In this document: piece by piece, positions 49,471-57,179 of the stretch
Layout: every line of letters starts with the position of its first letter
Numbering within the stretch: position 1 is the stretch's first letter
Source: Deinococcales bacterium
GTDB lineage: Bacteria; Deinococcota; Deinococci; Deinococcales; JAAFIG01
DNA length: 57,495 nucleotides
NCBI GenBank assembly: GCA_013298185.1
Contig: JAAFJQ010000004.1
Coordinates: 1-57,495 of the forward strand
Reading direction: 5' to 3'
The notes under the pieces: generated by a model
The model's input: only the letters and a program-made list of their open reading frames with translations
What the model was told of the DNA's origin: nothing
Databases searched by the model: none
Program-made: the position numbers and the translations under genes

Positions 49471-49510
49471 ATGACAAAACCATGACGTTTGGCGCAGAAT
49501 CTACATACCA

Positions 49511-50194
49511 ATGGCTGTGACTGTTTTGCTGGTAGAAGACGAGACTTCGGTTCGTGAAGCTGTGCGTTTTCATCTCGAGCGTTCTGGTTATGTGGTTCGG
49601 GCGTGTGCCACGGCGCTCGAGGGTTGGGAGAGTTTAGCTGGCGCTGATGTGGTTGTCCTTGATTGGATGCTGCCTGATGAAGCTGGTATCGCTTGGTTGC
49701 GCCGTCTACGTGACTCGAGTTTTGCTGGTTTGCCTGTGCTGATGCTGACGGCTCGAGCTTCGGAAATGGATCGGGTTGAAGGTCTGGATGCTGGCGCGGA
49801 TGATTACCTGACCAAACCTTTTAGTGCGGCTGAACTGGCGGCTCGGGTGCGGGCGTTGCTGCGTCGCTCGAGTGGTGAGCGTCCGAGAGGTGCGCTTAAG
49901 GTGGGTTTGCTTGAGTTAAATCTGGATGCTGGTTTTGCGGCGTTTAATAGTTCAGAATTGCATCTGACGCGCCGTGAATTTGATTTGTTGGCTTTTTTGG
50001 CAGCTCATCCCGGGCGGGTCTACTCGAGACAGGAACTCCTTGATAAAGTCTGGGGTGTGGATTTTATTGGCGGTGAACGAACGGTGGATCAGCACATCAC
50101 TCAGCTTCGGGCGCATCTTGGCGATGAACCGAGCGAGCCGACGTACCTTGAAACGGTGCGTGGTAAGGGCTACCGTATGCGAGCCGACCCATGA
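49511..50194 (+). CDS. OmpR/PhoB-family response regulator
   Basis: 227 residues. Receiver domain: acids near VEDE (9-11), phospho-Asp 51 in VVVLDWMLPDEAG, and Lys in YLTKPF. The C-terminal winged helix runs from about 130 with LTRREFDLLAFLAAHPGRVYSRQELLDKVWG and RTVDQHITQLRAHLGD. It probably activates phosphate-related genes with the partner kinase, inferred from phoU immediately downstream. Stop overlaps the kinase start (ATGA). Confidence 0.88.
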   Translation: MAVTVLLVEDETSVREAVRFHLERSGYVVRACATALEGWESLAGADVVVLDWMLPDEAGIAWLRRLRDSSFAGLPVLMLTARASEMDRVEGLDAGADDYLTKPFSAAELAARVRALLRRSSGERPRGALKVGLLELNLDAGFAAFNSSELHLTRREFDLLAFLAAHPGRVYSRQELLDKVWGVDFIGGERTVDQHITQLRAHLGDEPSEPTYLETVRGKGYRMRADP

Positions 50195-51099
50195 ACCCTG
50201 CGCTCAACGCCCTCGAGATTGCCGTGGTGTTGTTTGAATCAGGGCGAGTCGTTGGTTTGAACGCATCTGCCGAGAAACTCTTTGGGATTGTTTCCGAACG
50301 TGCTATTTCGCGTTTGCCAATTGAAATTCTGCGCCATCATCGCCTCGAGCAATTGGTTTTAGAGGGCGGTTCGCTCGAGCTTGAATTGGCTGGTCGGATG
50401 TTTATCGCTAAATCAGTCCAAGGCGCGTTGCTGCTTGAGGATGTGACCAAAGCCCGTCAGCGCGAATCTGAACTGCGCGAAGTCATGGCGGTCTTATCGC
50501 ACGAATTCCGCACTCCTGTGGCAGCCATCAAGAGCCTCTTAGAAGCCCTTGCGCTCGAGCCTCCGCCGTCTACTCGAGCTTCGTTTGTGCAAATGGGTTT
50601 AACCGAGGTTGAGCGCCTTGTGCGCTTGGTCGAGGATTTAACCGTTGGTTTTCGTCCGCAAGCTGAGCGTACTTTTCCATTTTCTGAGTGCTTTGAACGG
50701 GTTGAACGTCTGACCAGCGATGAACGTAAACGCCGCAATGTCCGCCTCGAAACTGAAGTTTTGGATGTTTTGGTGCGTTGCGATCCAGATAAATTGGTAC
50801 AAGTCTTATTGAATTTGGTTGAAAATGCAGCGCGTCACGCGCCGAATCCGGGTTTGATTCGGGTGTTTGCTGATCGTGTCGATTTGTGTTGGAAAGTCAG
50901 TGTCTTGGATCAAGGCGCACGGCTTCCAGATTACGAAACCATTTTTGAAGCCCATCGGCGCAGTATGCAATCTCGAGGCTCAGGCATGGGTTTGTACATT
51001 GTTCGCAGCATCGTCAAGGCTTGGGGCGGCGAGGTTTACGGACGCTACCGCGAAGACCTCGGCGGCAATGAATTTGTGTTTTCGGTACTCGGAAACTGA
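50191..51099 (+). CDS. Sensor histidine kinase (PhoR-like, soluble)
   Basis: 302 residues without membrane segments. A PAS-like N-terminus (about 1-85) is followed by phospho-His 104 in VLSHEFRTPVAAIK. The ATPase has an N-box (VLLNLVENAARHAP) and G2 (SRGSGMGLYIVRSIV). The G1 box reads DQGARLPD rather than DxGxGIP, so the central glycines are lost. Overlaps the regulator gene by 4 bp and precedes phoU, so a phosphate-sensing PhoR is the likely role. Confidence 0.82.
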   Translation: MNPALNALEIAVVLFESGRVVGLNASAEKLFGIVSERAISRLPIEILRHHRLEQLVLEGGSLELELAGRMFIAKSVQGALLLEDVTKARQRESELREVMAVLSHEFRTPVAAIKSLLEALALEPPPSTRASFVQMGLTEVERLVRLVEDLTVGFRPQAERTFPFSECFERVERLTSDERKRRNVRLETEVLDVLVRCDPDKLVQVLLNLVENAARHAPNPGLIRVFADRVDLCWKVSVLDQGARLPDYETIFEAHRRSMQSRGSGMGLYIVRSIVKAWGGEVYGRYREDLGGNEFVFSVLGN

Positions 51100-51109
51100 T
51101 TTTGTGTCG

Positions 51110-51137
51110 TACAATAGATTTTAGGAGTATATCAATC
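51110..51137 (+). promoter_or_regulatory. phoU promoter/leader
   Basis: TACAAT (51110-51115) and then AGGAG (51123-51127) before the ATG at 51138. A leadered alternative exists here, unlike many neighbours. Confidence 0.45.
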
Positions 51138-51803
51138 ATGCGTGAAGCCTTAGAACGAGATTTAAGAACCCTGCGAGCCGATTTTATTCGCATGATTTCC
51201 CAAGTGAGCGAACAACTGAACATGGCAGGAGCGGTCCTGCTCGAGGGTCGGATTGAATCCGTCAACCAAGTTCATGACATGGATTTGCTGGTGGACGAAC
51301 TCGAGATTCGCATCGAAAACGAATGCCTACGCGTGATTGCCTTGCATCAACCTGTGGCAAAAGACCTGCGTTTGGTTGCGGCTGTTCTTAAGAGCCTTTC
51401 TGACCTCGAGCGGGTTGGTGATTACGCCGTTCATGTGGCAGATGATGGTCGTTTACTGGCAGCCGAACCGCCCTTAAAGCGCTATGTCAATTTTGGTTTA
51501 ATGCTGTCTAAGCTCAAAACCATGCTCGAGTTGGCTTCAAGGGCATTTACCGAACAAGATGTAGTTGTGGCTCGCACCGTCGCCGAGATGGACTCCGAGA
51601 TAGACGACCTATACGAACAAACCCAACGCGAACTTGTTACCTACATGCTCGAGGATCCACGCACTATCACCAAAGCCCTTGCCCTATTGCGGGTCGGACG
51701 GGCGCTGCAACGCATTGGCGACCATATCGAAAACCTAGCAGACCGCCTTGGCTACTGGCTGACAGGCGCTCGAGTTCCCAACGACCCGCCACTCGAGGGA
51801 TAG
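51138..51803 (+). CDS. phoU: Phosphate-uptake regulator PhoU
   Basis: 221 residues, start MREALERDLRTL. The tandem PhoU repeats show metal-binding motifs: EIRIENECLRVIALHQPVAKDLRLV with DLERVGDYAVHV in the first half, and ELVTYMLEDP with LLRVGRALQRIGDHIENLAD in the second. It links the Pst transporter to PhoR; no pst genes are in the window. A longer frame (51102) adds an unlikely N-terminus. Confidence 0.92.
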   Translation: MREALERDLRTLRADFIRMISQVSEQLNMAGAVLLEGRIESVNQVHDMDLLVDELEIRIENECLRVIALHQPVAKDLRLVAAVLKSLSDLERVGDYAVHVADDGRLLAAEPPLKRYVNFGLMLSKLKTMLELASRAFTEQDVVVARTVAEMDSEIDDLYEQTQRELVTYMLEDPRTITKALALLRVGRALQRIGDHIENLADRLGYWLTGARVPNDPPLEG

Positions 51804-51807
51804 GAAG

Positions 51808-51850
51808 TGCAGCTTCTAGCTGCTATTCTTTAGCTTCCAGCTTCGTTCTG
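51808..51850. repeat. Heptad-phased repeat F
   Basis: Units AGCTTCT, AGCTGCT, ATTCTTT, AGCTTCC, AGCTTCG. Shares the 13-mer GCTTCTAGCTGCT with 40143-40155. Confidence 0.5.
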
Positions 51851-51906
51851 CTTGTGTTGTGTGCTTAGGCTTGCGGTGGCTGAAATTCTATGTAATTTTC
51901 CAACCT

Positions 51907-51929
51907 TAGGGGCGAGGCACGCCTCGCCC
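51907..51929. repeat. GTAGGGGC-type palindrome, copy 2
   Basis: GGGCGAGGC (51910-51918) pairs with GCCTCGCCC (51921-51929). It is followed by TGGGCAGCCCA and a T-run (to about 51950), so it can terminate phoU transcription. Confidence 0.6.
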
Positions 51930-51950
51930 ACGTTGGGCAGCCCATTTTTT

Positions 51951-52304
51951 CTATCCTTCTGCCATGTCTTGATGCTGCTTTTCCGCATCTAAATCTGTCC
52001 AACCACCGAGAATATGAATGTGGGTATGAAAAACGATTTGCCCTGCCCCAACGCCAACATTGACCGCTAAACGATAGTCCGTTAAACCGCACGATCCTCG
52101 AGCTACCTTTATTGCAGTTTGGTAAAGCATTCCCAACTCGAGCGGGTCACTGATTTCATCTAACCTACTGCTGACTTTTTTTGGCACGCAAAGCACATGC
52201 ACTGGCGCTCGAGGGTTGATGTCCTTAAATGCAATGTAATCATCGTTTTCAAAGACGATGCTGCTTGGGATTTCTCGAGCAATGATTTTTTCGAAAATAG
52301 TCAT
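51951..52304 (-). CDS. HIT family hydrolase
   Basis: 117 residues from the ATG at 52304 ([43 protein letters not shown]). The HIT motif [11 protein letters not shown] (His-x-His-x-His) is intact. It hydrolyses adenosine-5'-phosphoramide-like or dinucleoside compounds (Hint-type). TATGCT is 6 nt upstream (52316-52311), which decides the start against 52310. Confidence 0.9.
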   Translation of the reverse strand: MTIFEKIIAREIPSSIVFENDDYIAFKDINPRAPVHVLCVPKKVSSRLDEISDPLELGMLYQTAIKVARGSCGLTDYRLAVNVGVGAGQIVFHTHIHILGGWTDLDAEKQHQDMAEG

Positions 52305-52317
52305 GTGCAAAGCATAA

Positions 52318-52378
52318 AAGGTTGAAAGGCAAAAGGCAAAGGTTTTGCTTTCGCCCTTTGCCTTTTGCCTTTCGACTT
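52318..52378. repeat. Heptad-phased inverted repeat E
   Basis: The left arm reads AAGGTTG, AAAGGCA, AAAGGCA; the right arm CCTTTGC, CTTTTGC, CTTTCGA. The arms pair over about 25 bp. It is located between the parB end and the HIT gene start. Confidence 0.7.
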
Positions 52379-53246
52379 AACTCTCGTATCCCAAAATCTC
52401 GAGAATCCGATTCAAGTCCTCTAAATTGTGGTAGTACAATTCGAGTTTGCCTTTGTCTTGTCCAACGATTTTGACTTTTGTTCCAGCAATTCTCGAGAGT
52501 TCAAGCTCGAGCTGCCGATGGATTCTTGGTTTTTCCTCGGCTTTTTGCTTAGCTAGTAGCTCAGGCGGTGGCTCGCGCTTGAGGAGTTCGGCTTGGCGCA
52601 CGGTTAAATCCCGAACCACGATCTGCTCGAGCGCCCAATCGCGGTCAACAGCGGGTTGCGACAGAATGGCTCGAGCGTGACCTGCGGATATGCTACCATC
52701 CTCGATAGCCAGTTGTGCATCCTTGGTCAGTTGGAGCAACCTTAAACTGTTGGTGATGGTGCTACGTGCCTTGCCAACGGCTTTAGCAACTTCATCTTGG
52801 GTTGTGCCAATCTCGAGCAATTGGTTGTACGCTTTGGCTTCCTCGAGTGGACTTAGGTCTTGGCGTTGCAAGTTTTCGATGAGGGCAATCTCGAGTGTTT
52901 CACGGTCTGTCAGTTCTTTGATTACCACTGGGACTTGCTCGAGACCTGCACGTTGTGCAGCTCGAAAACGCCGCTCACCTGCCACGATTTCAAATCGTTT
53001 CCCTCGAGGACGAACCAATAATGGTTGCAACACACCTTTTTCGCGGATGCTGTTTGTCAATTCCTCGAGTGCCGCTTCGTCAAAATGCCCTCTTGGTTGT
53101 TTGGGATTTGGCTCGAGTTGCTTGATTGGTAGCGTGTTTGTTTGCACTTGTTTTTCTTCTGTCACAACTTTGGGCAAAAGTGCATCCAAACCGCGTCCTA
53201 AGCCACCTGTTTTACTTGGTTTGGTTGGACTAGAGCTTTTGGACAC
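52377..53246 (-). CDS. parB: Chromosome-partitioning protein ParB
   Basis: 289 residues. N-terminal box [37 protein letters not shown] and [12 protein letters not shown] (box II) form the CTP-binding domain. The HTH is [25 protein letters not shown], and the C-terminal dimerisation domain ends [12 protein letters not shown]. It binds parS and spreads on DNA. It overlaps parA by 17 bp (53230-53246). Confidence 0.93.
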   Translation of the reverse strand: MSKSSSPTKPSKTGGLGRGLDALLPKVVTEEKQVQTNTLPIKQLEPNPKQPRGHFDEAALEELTNSIREKGVLQPLLVRPRGKRFEIVAGERRFRAAQRAGLEQVPVVIKELTDRETLEIALIENLQRQDLSPLEEAKAYNQLLEIGTTQDEVAKAVGKARSTITNSLRLLQLTKDAQLAIEDGSISAGHARAILSQPAVDRDWALEQIVVRDLTVRQAELLKREPPPELLAKQKAEEKPRIHRQLELELSRIAGTKVKIVGQDKGKLELYYHNLEDLNRILEILGYES

Positions 53247-53985
53247 GCTGCATCACCTCCTGAGCTAAACGCTTGTACGCACCAGCCCCACTCGAGATTG
53301 GCGCGTATTTGTTGATTGTTTGTCCATAACTTGGGGCTTCAGAGAGTTTAACATTGCGCGGAATCACACTCCAAAAAACCGAGTCCCCGAAATGCTGACG
53401 AACGTTTTGTTCGACTTGTTGAGCTAGGTTGGTTCTTGTATCAAACATGGTCACCACAATACCCAATGTTTTCAAACTAGGGTTGAGATTCTGTTTAATG
53501 CGTTCCACAGTGTCTAGCATTCCAGCTATCCCCTCGAGAGCATAGTATTCGGCTTGCAATGGAATGATGATTGCGTTCGATGCCGTCAGCGCATTGATCG
53601 TCAGCGCTCCCAATGATGGTGGCGCATCTATCAAAACCATATCGAATTCTTTTAATTGCCCCAGAACTTGTTTGAGTTTGTTCGGGTGATCGGTCAGTTC
53701 GATTGTCGCTCCTGCCAAGTCTGGTGTGGCTGGCAAAACTGAAAGGTTTTCTTGATCGGTGGCTTGTATCGCTTGGGTTAGGCTCGAGTCCCCCATCAGG
53801 ACATCATAGATTCCAAGTTCAGGCTTCTGCACGCCCAAGCCACTGCTGGCGTTTCCTTGTGGGTCTAAGTCTATGAGCAGAATACGCTGCCCATGGCTGG
53901 CAAGGTAAGCCGCCAAGTTGACGGCGGTGGTGGTCTTGCCAACCCCCCCTTTTTGATTGACAAAACTGATGATTTTAGCTGCCAT
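53230..53985 (-). CDS. parA: Chromosome-partitioning ATPase ParA
   Basis: 251 residues from the ATG at 53985 ([11 protein letters not shown]), choosing the family start over 54021. The deviant Walker A is KGGVGKTT (12-19), and [12 protein letters not shown] and [10 protein letters not shown] (Walker B) follow. It forms ATP-dependent DNA-bound gradients that move ParB-parS complexes. The start overlaps the rsmG stop by 11 bp. Confidence 0.93.
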   Translation of the reverse strand: MAAKIISFVNQKGGVGKTTTAVNLAAYLASHGQRILLIDLDPQGNASSGLGVQKPELGIYDVLMGDSSLTQAIQATDQENLSVLPATPDLAGATIELTDHPNKLKQVLGQLKEFDMVLIDAPPSLGALTINALTASNAIIIPLQAEYYALEGIAGMLDTVERIKQNLNPSLKTLGIVVTMFDTRTNLAQQVEQNVRQHFGDSVFWSVIPRNVKLSEAPSYGQTINKYAPISSGAGAYKRLAQEVMQRVQKL

Positions 53986-54535
53986 GAGTTCCCTCCACGA
54001 TGACCATTTGTCGTTGTGCATCGAGTTGTTTGGTGCTGACTTTGATGTTTGGTTGTTTTTTCTCGAGTTCTTTGATTTCGCTTTCTATGTCGTTTCCTTT
54101 TCGAGTAATGATGGTCCATTGTTCCTCGAGTTGGTTTTTGGTGAGCTGATAAGTTTGGGCTAAACTCCCTAGCCAAAGTGCTGTGACGATGGGATGGGTT
54201 GCCTTGAGTTTTTGAACATCGCCCTGATACACCTTGGCATTGCTGAGCTTTAGTTGTCCCACAACTTGCTCGAGGAAAGCAGCTCGCTTGCTGCGTATCT
54301 CGCAAAGGGTAATTTGAACGTCAGGGCGAAGAATTGCAATAGGAATGGCAGGCAATCCTGCGCCACTGCCCACATCAAGGACTCGAGCATTTGCGGGTAT
54401 GGCTTCGGCAAATGGCAAGCAGCTTTCTATGGCTTGCATGAATTCACCAAGCAGTTTGGGCGAGCTTAAATCCAGCACTTTGGAGTAGTCTTTCACCAGT
54501 GCGGCGTATTTCTCGAGTTGTTGATTTTGGTTCAT
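53975..54535 (-). CDS. rsmG: 16S rRNA (guanine-527-N7)-methyltransferase
   Basis: 186 residues from the ATG at 54535 ([10 protein letters not shown]). The SAM motif is [29 protein letters not shown], followed by [23 protein letters not shown], typical GidB. It methylates G527 of 16S rRNA. The order rsmG-parA-parB near dnaA is the classical origin arrangement. The start overlaps the LAGLIDADG-like ORF stop (ATGA). The start in the 54610 frame is rejected. Confidence 0.88.
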   Translation of the reverse strand: MNQNQQLEKYAALVKDYSKVLDLSSPKLLGEFMQAIESCLPFAEAIPANARVLDVGSGAGLPAIPIAILRPDVQITLCEIRSKRAAFLEQVVGQLKLSNAKVYQGDVQKLKATHPIVTALWLGSLAQTYQLTKNQLEEQWTIITRKGNDIESEIKELEKKQPNIKVSTKQLDAQRQMVIVEGTHGS

Positions 54536-54903
54536 TGGCTTTCCTCGAGCGCTTGGGCTTGAAGCTCTGGCGGTAGTGGTGGCAGCTTCTTGGCGTATTT
54601 TAACCACCATTGGTAAAACTGTTGACGTTTTCGACTGCTTGGCAAGTAAGTATTAAAGAGTTCTGTGGCTTTCCAAAGTGCCGCGCCGCGCAGCATCCAA
54701 ACATAGTATCTTCTTTCTGAGTGTTGATAAGGTCCGTAGATACTACCACCTAAAATTCGGCTCAGGCGCTTGAGTGGTTCTGGGTCATCGTCTTTCAGGC
54801 GCAGTTGCAAGGCTGGTTGTTCTTTATCACCCGAGAATGAACCTTCGCCCACCATCAGACCCATCACATATCCAAGGTCAAAATCATTGAGCGCCATGTA
54901 CAT
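54532..54903 (-). CDS. Single-motif LAGLIDADG-like protein
   Basis: 123 residues; an ATG at 54897 (MALNDFDLGYV) is an alternative start with TACATC 7 nt upstream. Residues 8-25 (FDLGYVMGLMVGEGSFSG) form one LAGLIDADG-type motif ending in the acidic Glu. LRLKDDDPEPLKRLSRILGG and the later YYVWMLRGAALWKATELF, SSRKRQQF resemble homing-endonuclease half-sites. One motif would need a homodimer to cut DNA. The ATGA overlap with rsmG shows it is in the origin-proximal operon. It could be a domesticated DNA-binding protein. Confidence 0.65.
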   Translation of the reverse strand: MYMALNDFDLGYVMGLMVGEGSFSGDKEQPALQLRLKDDDPEPLKRLSRILGGSIYGPYQHSERRYYVWMLRGAALWKATELFNTYLPSSRKRQQFYQWWLKYAKKLPPLPPELQAQALEESQ

Positions 54904-54940
54904 AGATGTATCAGAATTCTTTGTTAAAAGATAGTCTTTT

Positions 54941-55146
54941 TGTTTCCCTGTGAAGCAGTTGCTCGTGAAACGGTCTCGAGTTGGCGGATTTTTGTCTTGT
55001 TTCCCTGTGAAACAGTTGCTCGTGAAACATACAGTTTCTTGTTGCTTCTCGAGGTTTGAGGGATGTTAAACATTTTGTTATTTCTCGAGAAAAAGGCTTG
55101 AAATGCTCGAGTCTTGTTTCCTTGTGAAATAGTTTCTTGTGAACCA
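54941..55146. repeat. Three ParB-site-like repeats
   Basis: Each copy has two parts: TGTTTCCCTGTGAAACA-like (54941-54957, 54998-55014, 55115-55131) followed by GTTGCTCGTGAAACA-like (54958-54972, 55015-55029, 55132-55146). Both resemble the parS consensus TGTTTCACGTGAAACA, with the second part matching only its right half well. Next to parAB, they are likely ParB targets, but the match is imperfect. Confidence 0.6.
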
Positions 55147-55220
55147 TCAAAACACACATGGATTCTCGAGCAGCTTACCTCGAGCTTGGGCTGTGTCTCA
55201 TTTGGCTTAGGATGGCATAA

Positions 55221-55256
55221 ATTCTAATAGGACAGCGTACCTTGTCCTATTAGAAT
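55221..55256. repeat. 14-bp perfect inverted repeat
   Basis: ATTCTAATAGGACA (55221-55234) and its complement (55243-55256) with an 8-nt spacer. Each arm contains a TAGAAT/ATTCTA box. It may be a terminator-like, cruciform or operator element. Confidence 0.6.
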
Positions 55257-55393
55257 CAACTCAAGGAATCTCCTCAAGAATCAAATCAAACAAACGTAAC
55301 CTCTCACGTACTCCCCCTCGCTTCGCTCGACCCCTCCACGAGGGGTGCTTGTCTCAAGAATTTAGCTTCTTGAGATGCAACGGAAACGAAAAA

Positions 55394-55480
55394 CAGCCCG
55401 AACCCCTCTCCCTGCGCGTAGCGCGTTTTTTGGGAGAGGGTAGCGCGAAGCGACGGGTGAGGGGCTGACTGAGTGCAGTT
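55394..55480. repeat. REP-like palindromic mosaic
   Basis: CAGCCCGAACCCCTCTCCC is partly complementary to GGGAGAGGG and GGGTGAGGGGCTG downstream. It is a compact repeat of a widespread type. Immediately upstream (55344-55380) a short IR contains the 12-mer TCTTGAGATGCA shared with the MITE end at 34790-34801. Confidence 0.5.
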
Positions 55481-55520
55481 TTGCATGTACTGAGGGGTTT
55501 TGTTCTTAAATTGATACTTG

Positions 55521-55546
55521 CGGGCAAGGCACGTCTTGCCCCTACG
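55521..55546. repeat. GTAGGGGC-type palindrome, copy 3
   Basis: CGGGCAAGG (from 55521) with CTTGCCCCTACG downstream: GGGCAAG (55522-55528) pairs with CTTGCCC (55535-55541). Confidence 0.55.
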
Positions 55547-55572
55547 GGTTAAAAGAATTGAACCAAGGTCAG

Positions 55573-55674
55573 AAATGGTTGTTGCATTAAGTTATCAACA
55601 TGGTGCTGTTGTTGCCAACAACCATTTGTAAACAATTTCTCGAGTTATCCACAGAATTGTAAAAGTTATCCACA
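55573..55674. other. DnaA boxes upstream of dnaA
   Basis: TTATCAACA (55592-55600) lies in the loop of a hairpin (arms 55573-55584 and 55616-55627). TTATCCACA occurs at 55645-55653 and 55666-55674. Such boxes allow DnaA autoregulation or extend oriC upstream. Confidence 0.75.
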
Positions 55675-55829
55675 CCTCAACACTTAACTCGAGATAAAAA
55701 AACCAATGCAGTTAAGCTAGAAAAAACCTGTTTATACCAACAAATACACATTACTTTACAAAATCTACTAAACTCGAGTCTAAACTCGTACTTATACTCT
55801 GCCCACTATCATATGCTGTAAATATTGAA

Positions 55830-55844
55830 TAGAATAGGCAAACT
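55830..55844 (+). promoter_or_regulatory. -10 box of dnaA
   Basis: TAGAAT (55830-55835), 9 nt before the GTG at 55845; a second TATACT lies further upstream near 55794. Confidence 0.4.
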
Positions 55845-57179
55845 GTGAGTCAACTCGATATTTGGGAACAAGTCAAAGATTATGTGAAGAAAAACGTCTC
55901 CGACGTGGAATACCACACTTGGTTTACCCGTGTGAAACCCCAAGGACTCGAGGCGGGCATCTATGTGTTGGGTGTGCCGAACTCGTTTGCAGCCGATTGG
56001 TTGAAGCAGCATTATCAGAATTTGCTCGAGGAGGCTTTGCGTCATATTGGGGCTGCCAATCCAAAAATTGGTTTTAAGGTTCTGCCTAGCACCCCAGAAG
56101 CCATGTTCAGCCCAGAACCCAAAGCCAAAGCCAATACACCCGCTTTTGACGATGGGCGATATAAGCTCAACGAAAAGTACACCTTTGAAAAGTTTGTGAT
56201 TGGACCAAACAATAACTTCGCTCACGCAGCAGCTTTGGCTGTGGCTGAACAACCGGGCAAAGCCTACAACCCACTTTTTATTTATGGTGGCGTGGGCTTG
56301 GGCAAAACCCACTTGATGCACGCCGTTGGGCATAGTGTGGCGGAGCGTTTTCCGGATAAGCGCATTGAGTACATCAGCACCGAGACTTTCACCAATGACC
56401 TGATTAATTCGATCCGTGAAGACAAGATGACCAATTTCAAAGACCGTTACCGTAGCGTGGATTTGTTGATGGTGGATGATATTCAGTTTATCGCGGGTAA
56501 GGAACGCACACAGGAAGAATTTTTCCATACCTTCAATGCGCTCTATGAGGCTGGCAAGCAGATTATTCTCTCGAGTGATCGCCCGCCAAAGGATATTCTG
56601 ACACTCGAGGCACGGTTACGCAGCCGCTTTGAATGGGGCTTAATCACTGATATTCAAAGCCCAGAATTTGAAACTCGAGTGGCTATTCTTCGTATGAATT
56701 CCGAGTATCGCCAAATGTACATCCCTGATGAAGTGCTTGAATTTATTGCCAAGCAAGTCACGAGTAACATCCGCGAACTCGAGGGAGCATTGATGCGGGT
56801 GATTGCTTTTGCCAGTTTGAATGGTCTCGAGGGTAGCCAAGTCTCAAGGGCAATTGCTGCTAAGGCACTGAGCAATGTTTTTACTGAAACCGAAGTCAGC
56901 CTCGAGATGCAGGATATTTTGGATACGGTTGCGCTGCATTACAGCGTGCCAACCGAGAACCTGAAATCATCGGGACGAGCCAAAGAAGTGGTCATGCCGC
57001 GTCAAGTGGCGATGTACATGATCCGCGAATTGACCAACCACAGCTTGCCTGAAATTGGCGCATTCTTTGCTCGAGATCACAGCACCATTTTGTATGCGAT
57101 TCAAAAAATTGCTGAACAAGCCGAACAAGACAATGACCTTCAAGCCAATCTCCGTGAAATCCGCGCCAAACTCTCCTAG
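55845..57179 (+). CDS. dnaA: Chromosomal replication initiator DnaA
   Basis: 444 residues, start GTG at 55845 (read as Met). Domain I begins [27 protein letters not shown]; domain II is short (about 88-105). Walker A is GGVGLGKTH (148-156), and [34 protein letters not shown] holds Walker B and sensor I. The C-terminal DNA-binding HTH has [38 protein letters not shown]. It binds 9-bp boxes (upstream and downstream) and unwinds oriC. A start 55817-type ATG is absent. Confidence 0.95.
   Translation: MSQLDIWEQVKDYVKKNVSDVEYHTWFTRVKPQGLEAGIYVLGVPNSFAADWLKQHYQNLLEEALRHIGAANPKIGFKVLPSTPEAMFSPEPKAKANTPAFDDGRYKLNEKYTFEKFVIGPNNNFAHAAALAVAEQPGKAYNPLFIYGGVGLGKTHLMHAVGHSVAERFPDKRIEYISTETFTNDLINSIREDKMTNFKDRYRSVDLLMVDDIQFIAGKERTQEEFFHTFNALYEAGKQIILSSDRPPKDILTLEARLRSRFEWGLITDIQSPEFETRVAILRMNSEYRQMYIPDEVLEFIAKQVTSNIRELEGALMRVIAFASLNGLEGSQVSRAIAAKALSNVFTETEVSLEMQDILDTVALHYSVPTENLKSSGRAKEVVMPRQVAMYMIRELTNHSLPEIGAFFARDHSTILYAIQKIAEQAEQDNDLQANLREIRAKLS

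Larger units (their letters stand above)
54904..55844. other. Non-coding region between the rsmG operon and dnaA
   Basis: About 940 bp without a supported gene. It contains three ParB-site-like repeats (54941-55146), a perfect 14-bp inverted repeat (55221-55256), a mosaic of REP-like palindromes (about 55310-55550), a hairpin whose loop holds a DnaA-box variant (55573-55627), two DnaA boxes (55645-55653, 55666-55674) and the dnaA promoter. Confidence 0.7.

Noticed and set aside
54941-55146. CRISPR array
   Set aside because: Only three imperfect units with unequal spacing and no cas genes.
54911-55159. Minus-strand 82-residue ORF with repeated FHEQLFHRETR units
   Set aside because: The peptide repeat is a by-product of the three ParB-site-like DNA repeats; no start signal.
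55304-55486. 60-residue minus-strand ORF
   Set aside because: Encoded by the REP-like palindromic mosaic.
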